Source: Actinomycetota bacterium
GTDB lineage: Bacteria; Actinomycetota; Rubrobacteria; Rubrobacterales; Rubrobacteraceae
Direction: 5' to 3'
Length of the DNA: 42,544 nt
Assembly: GCA_004563715.1 (NCBI GenBank)
Contig: SIRX01000038.1
Span: 1-42,544, forward strand
The notes beneath the pieces are model-generated. The model was not told where the DNA came from, did not search any database, and was given only the letters and a program-made list of their open reading frames with translations. Shown here in pieces: positions 1-8,349 of this stretch. The position numbers were made by a program, and so were the translations under genes. Every line of letters begins with the position of its first letter. The first letter of the stretch is position 1.

Positions 1-693
1 CTCTACCTGCTTTCGCTGGTGGGGCTTGGGGGTTTTCTGGGGCTTTTGGCGCCGATGGTTCTGGCGATACCGCTGCCGGAGCTGGCGATAAACCTGCTCA
101 GCGACCGGCCCCAGATGGTGAACATCCGCTACCATTACTCGGCCCCGATCATCCCCTTCGTCTACGTCGCCTCCGCCGCCGGTATAGGGACCCTGATCCG
201 TGTTCTGCGGCGGGCCCGCTCCTGGCGGCGACGGCCGGTGGCCTGGGCTGGCCGTCTGGTCTCAGGCCCGGCGGTGCGCGAGAAGCTCCCGCTGGTGCTG
301 GCGATGGGCGTCTTCCTGCTCGGCGTGGAGATGGACTACCGGGCTGGTCCGCTGCCGGTGTTCAACTCCCCGGAGAACACAGCCTCGGTTATAGACCCGC
401 CGCCTCGGGAGCACCTGGAGACCTTGAACGAAGCGGTGGCTCTCGTGCCGGAGAACGCCCGGGTCTCTGCCACCAACACGGTTGGTCCCCACCTCGCCCA
501 CCGGCGCTACCTCTACCTGTTTCCGCTGGTCCAGGACGCCGAGTACGTGGTCGTCGACGAGGCCAACCCCAACTACGACACCTACGTCAACCCGGTGTTG
601 AACCTCCAGACCACGAAGCGGCTCCGGGAGAGCCCGGAGTACCGGGTGGCCTACGACCGTGGCGGGGTCGTGGTCTTCGAGCGGACCGGCTGA
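1..693 (+). CDS. DUF2079-type membrane protein, C-terminal part
   Basis: The reading frame is open from base 1, so the gene begins upstream of the window; a GTG at 19 is not a convincing start. The visible 230 residues begin with hydrophobic segments, followed by the stretch NLLSDRPQMVNIRYHYSAPI and another hydrophobic segment. This DRPQ...YHY region before the last membrane helices, followed by a soluble tail ending in a beta-rich domain, is what I remember of DUF2079 polytopic membrane proteins (GT-C-like fold, function unknown). The tail contains PENARVSATN and a final 'YRVAYDRGGVVVFER' strand, typical of the outward domain of GT-C-like proteins. It ends three bases before the convergent lipoprotein gene. 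Family assignment is from memory of sequence style, so moderate certainty. Confidence 0.7.
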   Translation, partial: LYLLSLVGLGGFLGLLAPMVLAIPLPELAINLLSDRPQMVNIRYHYSAPIIPFVYVASAAGIGTLIRVLRRARSWRRRPVAWAGRLVSGPAVREKLPLVLAMGVFLLGVEMDYRAGPLPVFNSPENTASVIDPPPREHLETLNEAVALVPENARVSATNTVGPHLAHRRYLYLFPLVQDAEYVVVDEANPNYDTYVNPVLNLQTTKRLRESPEYRVAYDRGGVVVFERTG

Positions 694-696
694 AGC

Positions 697-1305
697 TCAG
701 CCGCCGTTCTCCTCCGGGTTGGTGGAAGCGGGACCGAGCAGCTCCGGGTTCTCGTCCGCGAGATCCTGGGCCTCCTGGTAGGCGTTCTCGGCCTCCTGGT
801 AGCCGTCACCCGCCTCGGAGAGTAGCCTCTCGGCGTCTTCGCGGTTGTCCTCCAGCGTGGGGTCCTCCTGCAGCAGCTCGTAGAACTCTATCTCGCTGCT
901 CTCGGCGGAGATCTGGGCCGCCATCGCCTCGTCCAGCAGGCTGGCGTACTCCTGGATCGTCGGGTCTACGTCCAGGTCCTCTACCTCGCCGAGCGCCCCG
1001 CGGGCTTCTTCCAGTTCCGAGCGGGCCTCCCGCAGGCTGTCAGCCGCCGCGGCTATCTGCTCTCGCTCTTGCTGGAAGGCGTTTTCTTCATCGGCGTCGC
1101 CTTCACCGGACTCTATCTGTTCCTTGACCTCCTGGTAGGTGCTGCGGGTCTCCTCAAAGAGCTCGTTGTGCCGGGCGACGGATTCGTTGGCCGACGAGAT
1201 CACCTCGTTGGCCTGCTCGCGGGGGTCCTCGGCGAGGCCCGCGCAGCCGTACAGAAACACGGGTGAGAGCAGGATCACGACGAACGGCGTGAGACGGTTT
1301 ATCAT
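697..1305 (-). CDS. coiled-coil lipoprotein
   Basis: The protein starts with a short basic n-region, a hydrophobic stretch and a lipobox-like LYGC, so it should be exported and lipid-anchored (cysteine about residue 21). The mature part is acidic and almost wholly helical, with Glu/Ala/Gln heptad-like runs (for example EQIAAAADSLREARSELEEA), suggesting a long coiled coil. I place the start at the ATG at 1303-1305; a second ATG three codons upstream (1312-1314) is equally possible and would overlap the divergent gene at 1313. Longer readings in this frame would put 45 arginine/proline-rich residues ahead of the signal peptide and are unlikely. No catalytic motif is visible; the function is unknown. 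Confidence 0.72.
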   Translation of the reverse strand: MINRLTPFVVILLSPVFLYGCAGLAEDPREQANEVISSANESVARHNELFEETRSTYQEVKEQIESGEGDADEENAFQQEREQIAAAADSLREARSELEEARGALGEVEDLDVDPTIQEYASLLDEAMAAQISAESSEIEFYELLQEDPTLEDNREDAERLLSEAGDGYQEAENAYQEAQDLADENPELLGPASTNPEENGG

Positions 1306-1312
1306 ATGCGCC

Positions 1313-1762
1313 ATGAGTGAAGGAAGTCTACCGCCTTTCGGGAATCTCAAGTCTGGTTTTCTGCCTTTTTCGCTGATCAAACGCGCCGCGGACAGCTTTA
1401 GGGGCCGCTTTCGGAGACCGCAACCCGGAGGGAGGCCGGAGCCCGCCACCGAGCCCGGCCCCGAGCTCCGGTCCCGGGCGGCGGCCGTTATCCTGGAGTA
1501 CGCTGAGGCCCACCCCGCCCTCTTCGAGCGGGCCGAGCGGCTGCGCGCCCGGGCCGAACGCCTGGAGAGCGAGGGTACGCCGAGCGACAGCGCCTACAAC
1601 CGCGCCGAACGCGCCGAGGGCGAGGTGGAGGCCGGTCTCGCCGGCCTCCGCGAGTCCTTTGCGGAGGCCGGGACGGGAACCGGTAGAGCGGGGTACGTTG
1701 CCTTTGATAGGGAGGTCCAACTCCGCTACCCGGCCCTCAAGATGCCCGGCGGTTACGCTTAG
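1313..1762 (+). CDS. hypothetical protein
   Basis: An open frame of about 149 residues beginning at ATG 1313 (MSEGSLPPFG). The first 60 residues are basic and proline-rich, the rest is helical and charged (RAERLRARAERLESEG) and ends with the tail FDREVQLRYPALKMPGGYA. Third codon positions are strongly G/C, as in neighbouring genes, which favours real coding. The start codon lies head to head with that of the lipoprotein gene, leaving no room for separate promoters; translation may really begin further in. I do not recognise the family. Confidence 0.5.
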   Translation: MSEGSLPPFGNLKSGFLPFSLIKRAADSFRGRFRRPQPGGRPEPATEPGPELRSRAAAVILEYAEAHPALFERAERLRARAERLESEGTPSDSAYNRAERAEGEVEAGLAGLRESFAEAGTGTGRAGYVAFDREVQLRYPALKMPGGYA

Positions 1763-1776
1763 CCTTTCTTCCGGCC

Positions 1777-2232
1777 TCAACCGCCCGAGTTGAGGGCGTT
1801 CACGGCGTCCCGGGCCAGCTTGCGGGCCTGGGGTCCGGTCTTGGGGTTCAGGAACAGGAAAGCGGCGGCGCTGACCAGCACCAGCAGCAACAAGAGGCCG
1901 GACCCCCCGTCCTCCTTCACCTTCTCGCCCCGGACCCGCTTGGAGCCCGCCTGGGCGGCGCCGGTGGCGGCCTCAACCTGCTCGCGAAGCTTGTCGTCGT
2001 CCCAGAGCCGGGCGACGATCTCCCCGGGGCTCTCGTCCGAGACCTCCTCGTAGATCTTGTTCGCCGCCTCGATAAAGGTGCGGATGTTGTCCCGCAGGTC
2101 GTCGTCGTAGAGTAACCTCTCCGCCACGGGGCGGGCTTCGGCGAAAAAGGCGCTCAACGCCGCCACGGGGATGAACGAACGGGACTCGGCTTCCTCTCTG
2201 AGCTTCTCTGCCCGGCTCTTTCTGCCAAACAC
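1777..2232 (-). CDS. hypothetical protein with C-terminal membrane anchor
   Basis: About 151 residues. I choose the GTG at 2230-2232 because a GGAGGT lies four bases upstream on the minus strand; the longer reading to 2292 starts in unlikely sequence. The N-terminal 100 residues are charged and helical (FGRKSRAEKLREEAES, then RPVAERLLYDDDLRDNIRTF), followed by a linker and a single hydrophobic segment (GLLLLLVLVSAAAFLFL) and a short basic tail. The layout suggests a cytoplasmic helical domain tethered by one C-terminal membrane helix. Similar small 'DLRDNI...A..K.YE.' proteins occur in actinobacteria, but no function is known to me. It lies downstream of ileS on the same strand, with a gap of about 110 bases. 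Confidence 0.6.
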   Translation of the reverse strand: MFGRKSRAEKLREEAESRSFIPVAALSAFFAEARPVAERLLYDDDLRDNIRTFIEAANKIYEEVSDESPGEIVARLWDDDKLREQVEAATGAAQAGSKRVRGEKVKEDGGSGLLLLLVLVSAAAFLFLNPKTGPQARKLARDAVNALNSGG

Positions 2233-2344
2233 CTGGACCTCCACCTCTCTCTGGTTGCCTGTCAGGGGTCTTTCACCACTGCACCACATCATACCCGTTT
2301 TACCAGGTCCGTATCCTATGCTGGCCCGAAGCTAGCGCCAGAGC

Positions 2345-5300
2345 CTAATCTTGCCTGAGCTCTCCCAGCGGGTCCAGTCTCACCTCCAGCTCTTCACCGT
2401 CTACCCTGAGACGCTCGGCGTCCTGCGGGCCGCCGTCCAGCTTCAGGTCCCGGGCCAGGACCTCGGCCTTGAAGTACTCGCCCCACGGCCCCCCGAGCAG
2501 CCCGGAGACCCGCGGGCTGCCGGAGAGGCCCACGGAGATGCTCTCCTCGATCTCGAAGCCCTTTTCCCGGCGCAGGTTCTGCACCTTGTGGACCAGTTCC
2601 CGCACGAGCCCCTCGTCCAGGAGCTCCGGGCCGAGCTCCGTTGAGAGCGCCACGGAGAGGTCGCCCTCGCGCTCCACGGCGTAGCCCGCCCGCTCGCCGG
2701 GCTCCACGAGCAGCTCCTCGGGCGAGAGCGGGATCTCCTCTCCTTCCACCGTTACGGAGACGCCCTCTCCGGCGGCGGCCCGGGCCCCGACCTCCGGGGG
2801 AGCGGCGGCCAGCGCCTCCCGGATGCCCGGGACGAGCCGGCCGTACTTCGGCCCCACGACGGAGAGGTTCGGCTTCAGGTCGTAGGCCACCACGTCCTCG
2901 GCGCTCCCGAAGCACAGCTCCTTGACGTTCAGTTCGTCGAGGATGATGTCTTCTAAGAGCTTCGCTGCTTCATTGAACTCGGGAGCCTCGTTTGCGAACT
3001 CCTGAATCACCACGACCTCGCGTAGGGGCTGTCGGGTCTTTATGGCGGCAGCGTTGCGGGCTGCCCGGCCGAGGGACACAATTCGTCGTGCTACCCCCAT
3101 TTGCCATGAGAGTTCTGTGTACACTGTAAATTCGTAGGCTCCCGGCCAGGCGGCCAGGTGGACGCTCTCCGGGGCTTCTCTGTCCGCGTTTACGACCAGG
3201 TTCTGGTAGAGGACCTCGGCGACGAACGGGGTGAACGGGGCGGTGAGCTTCGCTACCGCCACCAGGCACTCGTAGAGGGTGGAGTGGGCGGCCCGCTTGT
3301 CGGTGTCGTCCTCGCCCTTCCAGAACCGGCGGCGGCTGCGCCGGACGTACCAGTTGGAAAGCTCGTCCACGAACTCCCCGATGGCCCTCCCGGCCGCCGT
3401 CACGTCGTAGGCGTCCATTTTTTCGGTGACGGTCCGCGCGGTGAGCTGCAGCTCGGAGAGGACCCAGCGGTCCATCAGGCTCCGCTCTGTGGGTGCGACG
3501 TAGTCCCTTGAGGGATTGAAGCCGTCTATGCGGGCGTAGGTGACGAAGAAGGAGTAGGTGTTCCAGAGGGTGAGGAGGTACTTGCGGACGGCCTCGTCTA
3601 CCTGCTCCTCGGAGAAGCGGCGCGGGTTGCCGGGGCTCGTGGCGGTGTAGAGCGCCCAGCGCAGGGCGTCGGCGCCCCGGCTCTCGAAGAGGTCCCAAGG
3701 GTTGACCACGTTGCCCCGGCTCTTGCTCATCTTCTTGCCCTCGGGGTCGAGGACGTGGCCGAGCACCAGGCAGGTCTTATAGGAGCTCTGGCCGAAGAGC
3801 ATGGTCGAGGCCGCGAGCAGCGAGTAGAACCAGCCCCGCGTCTGGTCCACCGCCTCGCAGATGTAGTCCGCCGGGAAGTTGCTGCGGAAATGCTCCTGGT
3901 TCTCGAACGGGTAGTGGTCCTGGGCGTAGGGCATGCTGCCGGAGTCGAACCAGGCGTCGAGGACCTCCGGCACCCGCCGCGCCTCCTCGCCGGTTTCGGG
4001 ATGCCGGAGGCGCACCGCGTCGATGTACGGGCGGTGGAGGTCGTCGGGGAGGGGGTCTATGGCGAGCCCGCGCAGCTCCTCGAGGCTACCGACCACCACC
4101 GTGTCGCCGGCCTCGGTGCGCCAGATCGGCAACGGCGTGCCCCAGTAGCGCTCCCGGCTGAGGGCCCAGTCCACGTTGTTGCGGAGCCAGTCGCCGAAGC
4201 GGCCCCACTTCACGTGCTCGGGGACCCAGTTGATCTTCTCGTTCTCCTCCAGCAGTTCATCCAGCACGGCGGTCGTCCGGGCGTACCAGGCTTTCTTGGC
4301 GTAGTAAAGGAGTGGCGTGCCGCACCGCCAGCAGTGGGGATAGGGGTGCTCGTACTCCTCGGCCCGGAAGAGGACACCCTTCTCGCGCAGCTCCTCCACG
4401 AGGCCGGGGTCGGCGTCCTTGACGAACTGTCCGGCGAACGGGCCGACCCGCCCGTCGAAGGTCCCGTCAGACCTCACGGGATGCAGGGTCGGCAGGCCGT
4501 AGCGCCTGCCGGTGCGGGCGTCGTCCTCGCCGTAGGCCGGCGCGGTGTGGACGAGACCCGTCCCCTCGGTGGTGGTCACGTAGTCGCCCAGGACGACGGT
4601 GAACAGGTTCTCGGACTCTTCTACAGGGACGTAGTCGAAGGGGCGGCGGTACTTCGTGCCCTCCAGCTTTCGGCCCTCGGTGATGGCCTGGACCTCATAG
4701 TTGCCTTCGCCGAGGACTTTGTCCAGCAGCTCGCGGGCCAGGATCAGGCGTTCTCCGTCTACCTCCACCGTGGCGTACTCGACGTTCGGGGCGGCGGCGA
4801 CGGCGGTGTTGGAGATGAGCGTCCAGGGGGTCGTGGTCCAGATAAGGAGGCTGGTGCCCGGCTCGTCTACGAGCGTCAGCTTGACGTAGACGCTCGGGTC
4901 CACCACGTCCTCGTAGCCCATGGCGACCTCGGCGGAGGAGAGGGAGGTCTGGTCGCGGGGACAATGGGCGGTGACCTTGTAGCCCTCGTAGAGGAGGTCG
5001 CGGTCGTAGAGCTCCTTGAGCGCCCACCAGACGCTCTCGATGTAGGTGTTCTCCAGGGTCCAGTAGGCGTTGTCCATGTCCGCCCAGAAGCCCATGCGGT
5101 CGCTCATGCTGCGCCAGTCCTCGACGTAGCGGAACACGGACTCGCGGCACAGGCGGTTAAACTCCTTGACGCCGTACTCCTCGATGTCGTTCTTGCCGGA
5201 GAGGCCGAGTTCCTTCTCCACCTCCAGCTCGACGGGCAGGCCATGGCAGTCCCAGCCTCCCTTGCGCTCGACCCGGAAGCCCTGCATGGTCTTGTAGCGT

Positions 5301-5506
5301 GGGATCAGGTCCTTAAAAGCCCGCGCGAGGACGTGGTGGAAACCGGGACGGCCGTTAGCCGTCGGCGGCCCCTCGTAGAACACGAAGGGTCTGTCTTCCG
5401 GCCGGCTCTCGACGGACTTCTGGAACGCCCTGGTCTGTTTCCAGAGCTCCATCACCTCGCGCTCCAGCTCCGGGAAGCTGACCTGGGGGCTTACTTTTTT
5501 GAACAT
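2345..5506 (-). CDS. ileS: isoleucine--tRNA ligase (long, actinobacterial form)
   Basis: Cytoplasmic class I aminoacyl-tRNA synthetase that charges tRNA-Ile with isoleucine and edits mischarged valine. The protein is 1053 residues, the usual size for the long IleS form. The HIGH-type signature appears as PTANGRPGFHH (residues 48-58), the variant seen in this form; the KMSKS loop (KKMSKSRGNV) is near residue 590. The editing domain (for example TTTPWTLISN, GTGLVHTAPAYGEDD) and the C-terminal anticodon-binding region are complete. ATG 5504-5506 begins MFKKVSPQVSF, a typical start. A long leader upstream on the minus strand carries a T-box and terminator, so expression should respond to uncharged tRNA-Ile. 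No frameshift or missing block is seen. Confidence 0.98.
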   Translation of the reverse strand: MFKKVSPQVSFPELEREVMELWKQTRAFQKSVESRPEDRPFVFYEGPPTANGRPGFHHVLARAFKDLIPRYKTMQGFRVERKGGWDCHGLPVELEVEKELGLSGKNDIEEYGVKEFNRLCRESVFRYVEDWRSMSDRMGFWADMDNAYWTLENTYIESVWWALKELYDRDLLYEGYKVTAHCPRDQTSLSSAEVAMGYEDVVDPSVYVKLTLVDEPGTSLLIWTTTPWTLISNTAVAAAPNVEYATVEVDGERLILARELLDKVLGEGNYEVQAITEGRKLEGTKYRRPFDYVPVEESENLFTVVLGDYVTTTEGTGLVHTAPAYGEDDARTGRRYGLPTLHPVRSDGTFDGRVGPFAGQFVKDADPGLVEELREKGVLFRAEEYEHPYPHCWRCGTPLLYYAKKAWYARTTAVLDELLEENEKINWVPEHVKWGRFGDWLRNNVDWALSRERYWGTPLPIWRTEAGDTVVVGSLEELRGLAIDPLPDDLHRPYIDAVRLRHPETGEEARRVPEVLDAWFDSGSMPYAQDHYPFENQEHFRSNFPADYICEAVDQTRGWFYSLLAASTMLFGQSSYKTCLVLGHVLDPEGKKMSKSRGNVVNPWDLFESRGADALRWALYTATSPGNPRRFSEEQVDEAVRKYLLTLWNTYSFFVTYARIDGFNPSRDYVAPTERSLMDRWVLSELQLTARTVTEKMDAYDVTAAGRAIGEFVDELSNWYVRRSRRRFWKGEDDTDKRAAHSTLYECLVAVAKLTAPFTPFVAEVLYQNLVVNADREAPESVHLAAWPGAYEFTVYTELSWQMGVARRIVSLGRAARNAAAIKTRQPLREVVVIQEFANEAPEFNEAAKLLEDIILDELNVKELCFGSAEDVVAYDLKPNLSVVGPKYGRLVPGIREALAAAPPEVGARAAAGEGVSVTVEGEEIPLSPEELLVEPGERAGYAVEREGDLSVALSTELGPELLDEGLVRELVHKVQNLRREKGFEIEESISVGLSGSPRVSGLLGGPWGEYFKAEVLARDLKLDGGPQDAERLRVDGEELEVRLDPLGELRQD

Positions 5507-5528
5507 GCCGCTCTTCCTCTCCGTACGT

Positions 5529-5586
5529 AAAAGCTCCCGTCCGCCGCGGACGAAGCTATGCCGCGCTCCGCCGCGGGGACGGGAGC
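5529..5586 (-). terminator. T-box-controlled intrinsic terminator
   Basis: Reading the minus strand, GCTCCCGTCC (5577-5586) pairs perfectly with GGACGGGAGC (5533-5542) and is followed by TTTT (5529-5532). The loop holds its own GC-rich inner helix. It ends some 25 bases before the ileS start, as expected for a T-box attenuator. Confidence 0.85.
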
Positions 5587-5867
5587 CGCACAGGAGGCCC
5601 TCGCGTTACCACCCCGCTTGCCCGGAGCCTCGCGACCCCGGACCGCTCTGCCGGTGCCGGGCCCGCCCGCAGGCTCGGCCCCCACCAGGCCGCTGTAACG
5701 GGCGGACCCGACCGATCTTACTAACGCCTGGGCCGCGTGCCCGCGCCCTTCGCTTTCAGCCAGCGGCTCGGGGAGGATCTTCGGGCCGCTTCCCGCGCCG
5801 GGCTCTCACCGTCCCCGGCTCGCTCTTGCGGGCGACGCGACCTTACTCGTTCCCGTCATCGCCTTCA
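5529..5867 (-). promoter_or_regulatory. T-box leader of ileS (tRNA-Ile sensing)
   Basis: Upstream of ileS, on the minus strand, lies a leader of about 340 bases. It contains a T-box core reading GGGGTGGTAACGCGAG (about 5599-5616), a close match to the conserved T-box sequence that pairs with the tRNA acceptor end. It is followed by a terminator hairpin with a U-run, so control is at transcription, not the translation-level version known from some actinobacterial ileS genes. Near the 5' end the sequence GATGACGGGAACGAGTA looks like the start of stem I, and an AUC triplet at 5776-5778 is a candidate isoleucine specifier. The core and hairpin are seen directly; the specifier assignment is inference. 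Confidence 0.9.
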
Positions 5868-5873
5868 GGCTGC

Positions 5874-5902
5874 TTTGTAGCGCCAACGGGCGTAGGTGTC
5901 AA
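5874..5902 (-). promoter_or_regulatory. ileS promoter (-35/-10)
   Basis: On the minus strand TTGACA (5897-5902), a 17-base spacer and TACAAA (5874-5879) form a near-consensus housekeeping sigma promoter. The predicted start near 5867 gives a leader of about 360 bases, long enough for the T-box. Confidence 0.8.
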
Positions 5903-6059
5903 GGCCCATACATAGCCATCGCGCGGTAATCCAGGTTCGACACCGGGATCGTAATGTTTTTGTAGGAGGTAAGAAGTCGGTCGGTAGTAGACTCAGTTAT
6001 ATCGAGGCGTCCCGGTTACGTGGCGCGAAGCTGCGGCGTACAGCATTGGAGAGCATATT

Positions 6060-7733
6060 TTGAACGTCAGGTTGAGAGCGTTTGCCGCCGGTGTTGCGGG
6101 AGCTATCATGGCGTTCGGCCTCGCGGAACTGGTTCACGGCGTCTACCAGCTCGTCCCGTCGGTTTTCGTGGCGCTGGCGCAGGCCATCATCCGGTTGACG
6201 CCGGGCAGCCTGGCGACGCAGATCATAGAGACCCTGGGCAAGGCCGGCGTCCCGGTCCTGGTCGGGTGCCTGGCGGCGGGGGCTCTGGCAGTCGCGGGCC
6301 TCCTGGCGTACCTGAGCCTCCGGAAGCCCCTGCTGGCCCTAGCGGGCGTCGGGGTGCTGGCGGGGGTGGCGGTCGCCGCCGCTTTCAACCAGCCGTTCGT
6401 CGATCCCGTCTTTACACCCCTTACGGTGGTTGGGGCGCTGGCCGCGGGCGCCACCGTCACGCGCCTCCTGCTTCGCGCCTCGGGCCTGCCGGACGTGGAG
6501 GCCGGGGTACCGGCGGCTGATAGTGGGTCTCCGGACGCCCGGTCGCCCGTGGTCAGGTCGAAGGAAGCCCACTCGGAGGGCGGGATGGCCTTCGGCCGCC
6601 GGAGCTTCCTGCTCTTGAGCGGCGGTGCCGCGGCCGCCGGCCTGGCCGCCGTGGGCGTGGGACGCGCGTTGGCCGGCGGGGAAGGGGCCGAGGTCTCCGG
6701 TACGCCGGGGTCTCACGACCTTTCCCGCCCACCCGGAGGCCCGGCCGGGGGTGCGGCTGGGGGCGGAACAACGCAGACGGCGCGGCACGATACCCTGCCG
6801 CCCCCACCCGCCACGGCTTCCATAGACGTAGAGGGGATGCCGCCCCTCATCACGCCGACTGAGGACTTCTACCTCATAGACACCGCGCTCACCTCGCCCC
6901 GGATAAACGTGGACCGGTGGTCGCTCACGGTCGGGGGCGCCGGGGTAGACAACCCTCTGGAGCTGTCCTACGGGGACCTGACCTCCATGCCGACCCGCGA
7001 GTCGGACGTCACGCTCTCGTGCGTCTCCAACGAGGTGGGGGGAGGTTTGATCTCTAACGGCCGGTGGACCGGGGTCCTGCTCTCCGACGTGCTCGAAGAA
7101 GCCGGCGTGAGCCCCGAAAAGATCGACCGCGCTTCCGAGCAGCTCGTGGGCCGCAGCGTGGACGGCTGGACGGCGGGTTTCAGGACGGAGCTGGCCTTTG
7201 ACGGCCGCGAGGCCCTGGTAGCGTTCGGCCTGAACGACGGCGAGCTACCAGTCAAGCACGGTTACCCGGTGCGCCTCGTGGTACCGGGGCTCTACGGCTA
7301 CGTCTCGGCCACCAAGTGGCTCACCGAGATCGAGCTCACCAACTGGGACTTCGACGCGTACTGGATCCAGCGCACCTGGGCCAAGGAAGGCCCGATCAAG
7401 ACCCAGTCCCGGATCGACACGGTGGGGGACGGCGAGCGTCTCTCTGCCGGCTCGGTCCCCGTGGGCGGCGTCGCCTGGGCGCCCCACCGGGGCATCTCGA
7501 TGGTCGAGGTCTCCACAGACGACGGGGAGACCTGGAACGAGGCCCGGCTCGCCGACCAGCTCGACGAAGATACCTGGCGCCAGTACGTCTACGAGTGGGA
7601 CGCCCGCCCCGGAGATCACACCCTCAAGGTGCGGGCCACCGACGGCGAGGGCCAGACCCAGACTTCCAGGCAGACACCGCCACACCCCTCCGGGGCGACC
7701 GGCTACCACGCTGTGAAAGTCTCCGTGACGTAA
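6060..7733 (+). CDS. membrane-anchored molybdopterin oxidoreductase (sulfite oxidase fold)
   Basis: A 557-residue protein. TTG 6060 is chosen because GGAGAG sits six bases upstream. Residues 1-140 hold about four hydrophobic segments. A twin-arginine-like motif (GRRSFLLLSGG, residues 179-189) with another hydrophobic stretch follows, suggesting that the catalytic part is exported folded. From about residue 255 the sulfite-oxidase/YedY-type molybdopterin domain begins (ITPTEDFYLIDTA, then LEGxx-like sheets), with the likely molybdenum ligand Cys321 in DVTLSCVSNEVGG. Near the C terminus, GVAWAPHRGISMVEVSTDDG matches the molybdenum-cofactor dimerisation domain. The family oxidises or reduces sulfite- or sulfoxide-like substrates; the substrate here is unknown. 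Such four-helix-plus-Mo-domain fusions are common in actinobacteria. It appears monocistronic. Confidence 0.9.
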   Translation: MNVRLRAFAAGVAGAIMAFGLAELVHGVYQLVPSVFVALAQAIIRLTPGSLATQIIETLGKAGVPVLVGCLAAGALAVAGLLAYLSLRKPLLALAGVGVLAGVAVAAAFNQPFVDPVFTPLTVVGALAAGATVTRLLLRASGLPDVEAGVPAADSGSPDARSPVVRSKEAHSEGGMAFGRRSFLLLSGGAAAAGLAAVGVGRALAGGEGAEVSGTPGSHDLSRPPGGPAGGAAGGGTTQTARHDTLPPPPATASIDVEGMPPLITPTEDFYLIDTALTSPRINVDRWSLTVGGAGVDNPLELSYGDLTSMPTRESDVTLSCVSNEVGGGLISNGRWTGVLLSDVLEEAGVSPEKIDRASEQLVGRSVDGWTAGFRTELAFDGREALVAFGLNDGELPVKHGYPVRLVVPGLYGYVSATKWLTEIELTNWDFDAYWIQRTWAKEGPIKTQSRIDTVGDGERLSAGSVPVGGVAWAPHRGISMVEVSTDDGETWNEARLADQLDEDTWRQYVYEWDARPGDHTLKVRATDGEGQTQTSRQTPPHPSGATGYHAVKVSVT

Positions 7734-7803
7734 CCCACCACGCCCCCAGCCTCGAAAACGCAGGGCCTTTCTCCGGAAAAGCCGGCCGTCCGGATAACGA
7801 GAA

Positions 7804-7849
7804 GCCGGGCCGTCTGCGGGAGGGGGGAGTCAGTGCAGAACGGCCCGGC
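7804..7849. other. strong hairpin downstream of the molybdoenzyme gene
   Basis: GCCGGGCCGTCTGC (7804-7817) pairs with GCAGAACGGCCCGGC (7835-7849), 14 pairs with one bulged base. The 17-base loop is purine-rich (GGAGGGGGGAGT). No U-run follows, so it is not a classic terminator; it could stabilise the mRNA 3' end or be part of a structured RNA. Confidence 0.55.
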
Positions 7850-7898
7850 AACGATGAGAAGTAACTCTACCTCCGCGTTGCCGGCCTCGCATCACCCA

Positions 7899-7924
7899 AA
7901 TGGGCTAATTTTTTCTAGCCCATT
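7899..7924. other. perfect 9-base inverted repeat
   Basis: AATGGGCTA (7899-7907) and TAGCCCATT (7916-7924) are exact reverse complements around the 8-base spacer ATTTTTTC. The T-run is inside the loop, not after the stem, so a terminator is unlikely. An operator for a dimeric regulator is one possibility. The palindrome GTACCGGTAC follows two bases later. Confidence 0.45.
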
Positions 7925-8270
7925 CGTACCGGTACATATGTCCTGAAGGCGTCCACGCCGCGAACGATTCTTCACGGTAACCGAGGGCCGCCGACAGGCC
8001 CGGTCCGAACTGTTGGCCGCAGCCGCGGCCCCGCGTAAGGGAATCCCGGCCGGTACGGACCACTGATTTTTCGGCCCGCAAGCGTGCAAAAGTCCCTCAC
8101 ATCCAGCCCAAAAACTCAACTTTGCTAACGGTGTACCTAAACTTTAGATACAGTACAAAAACGCAGAAACCGGGGCAATTCGGGCCGGGCAGGTTGGTTT
8201 GTAATCGAAGTGTTTCCGATATGTAACGTAACCGTAACTTCGCGGAAAGTTGTTTGTAACAGAGGACCGG

Positions 8271-8349
8271 TATAGTGTTGGTTAAACCAGGCCTCGACCG
8301 ACAGGACATTTCCCCCCTCCAGATTCCGTCGGTCGGGGCGGTTTCTTTT
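8271..8349 (+). terminator. terminator hairpin ahead of nfi; possible short RNA
   Basis: GCCTCGACCGAC (8291-8302) pairs with GTCGGTCGGGGC (8328-8339), twelve pairs with one G-U, and is followed by TTTCTTTT (8342-8349). This is a good intrinsic terminator on the plus strand. A -10-like TATAGT lies at 8271-8276, though no good -35 is seen at the proper distance, and a small inverted repeat (TGGTTAAACCA) falls between. The unit could be a transcript of about 70 bases, an attenuator for nfi, or a terminator of something longer. Confidence 0.5.

Noticed and set aside
3755-5530. 591-residue open frame antisense to ileS
   Set aside because: High GC keeps antisense frames open; the complementary strand encodes an intact IleS with all motifs.
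5920-5950. GGTTCGA-containing sequence resembling a tRNA T arm
   Set aside because: The flanking bases do not form a five-pair T stem and no cloverleaf partner arms are found.
7899-7924. Inverted repeat taken first as an intrinsic terminator
   Set aside because: The T-run lies in the loop, not after the stem on either strand; kept only as a palindrome.
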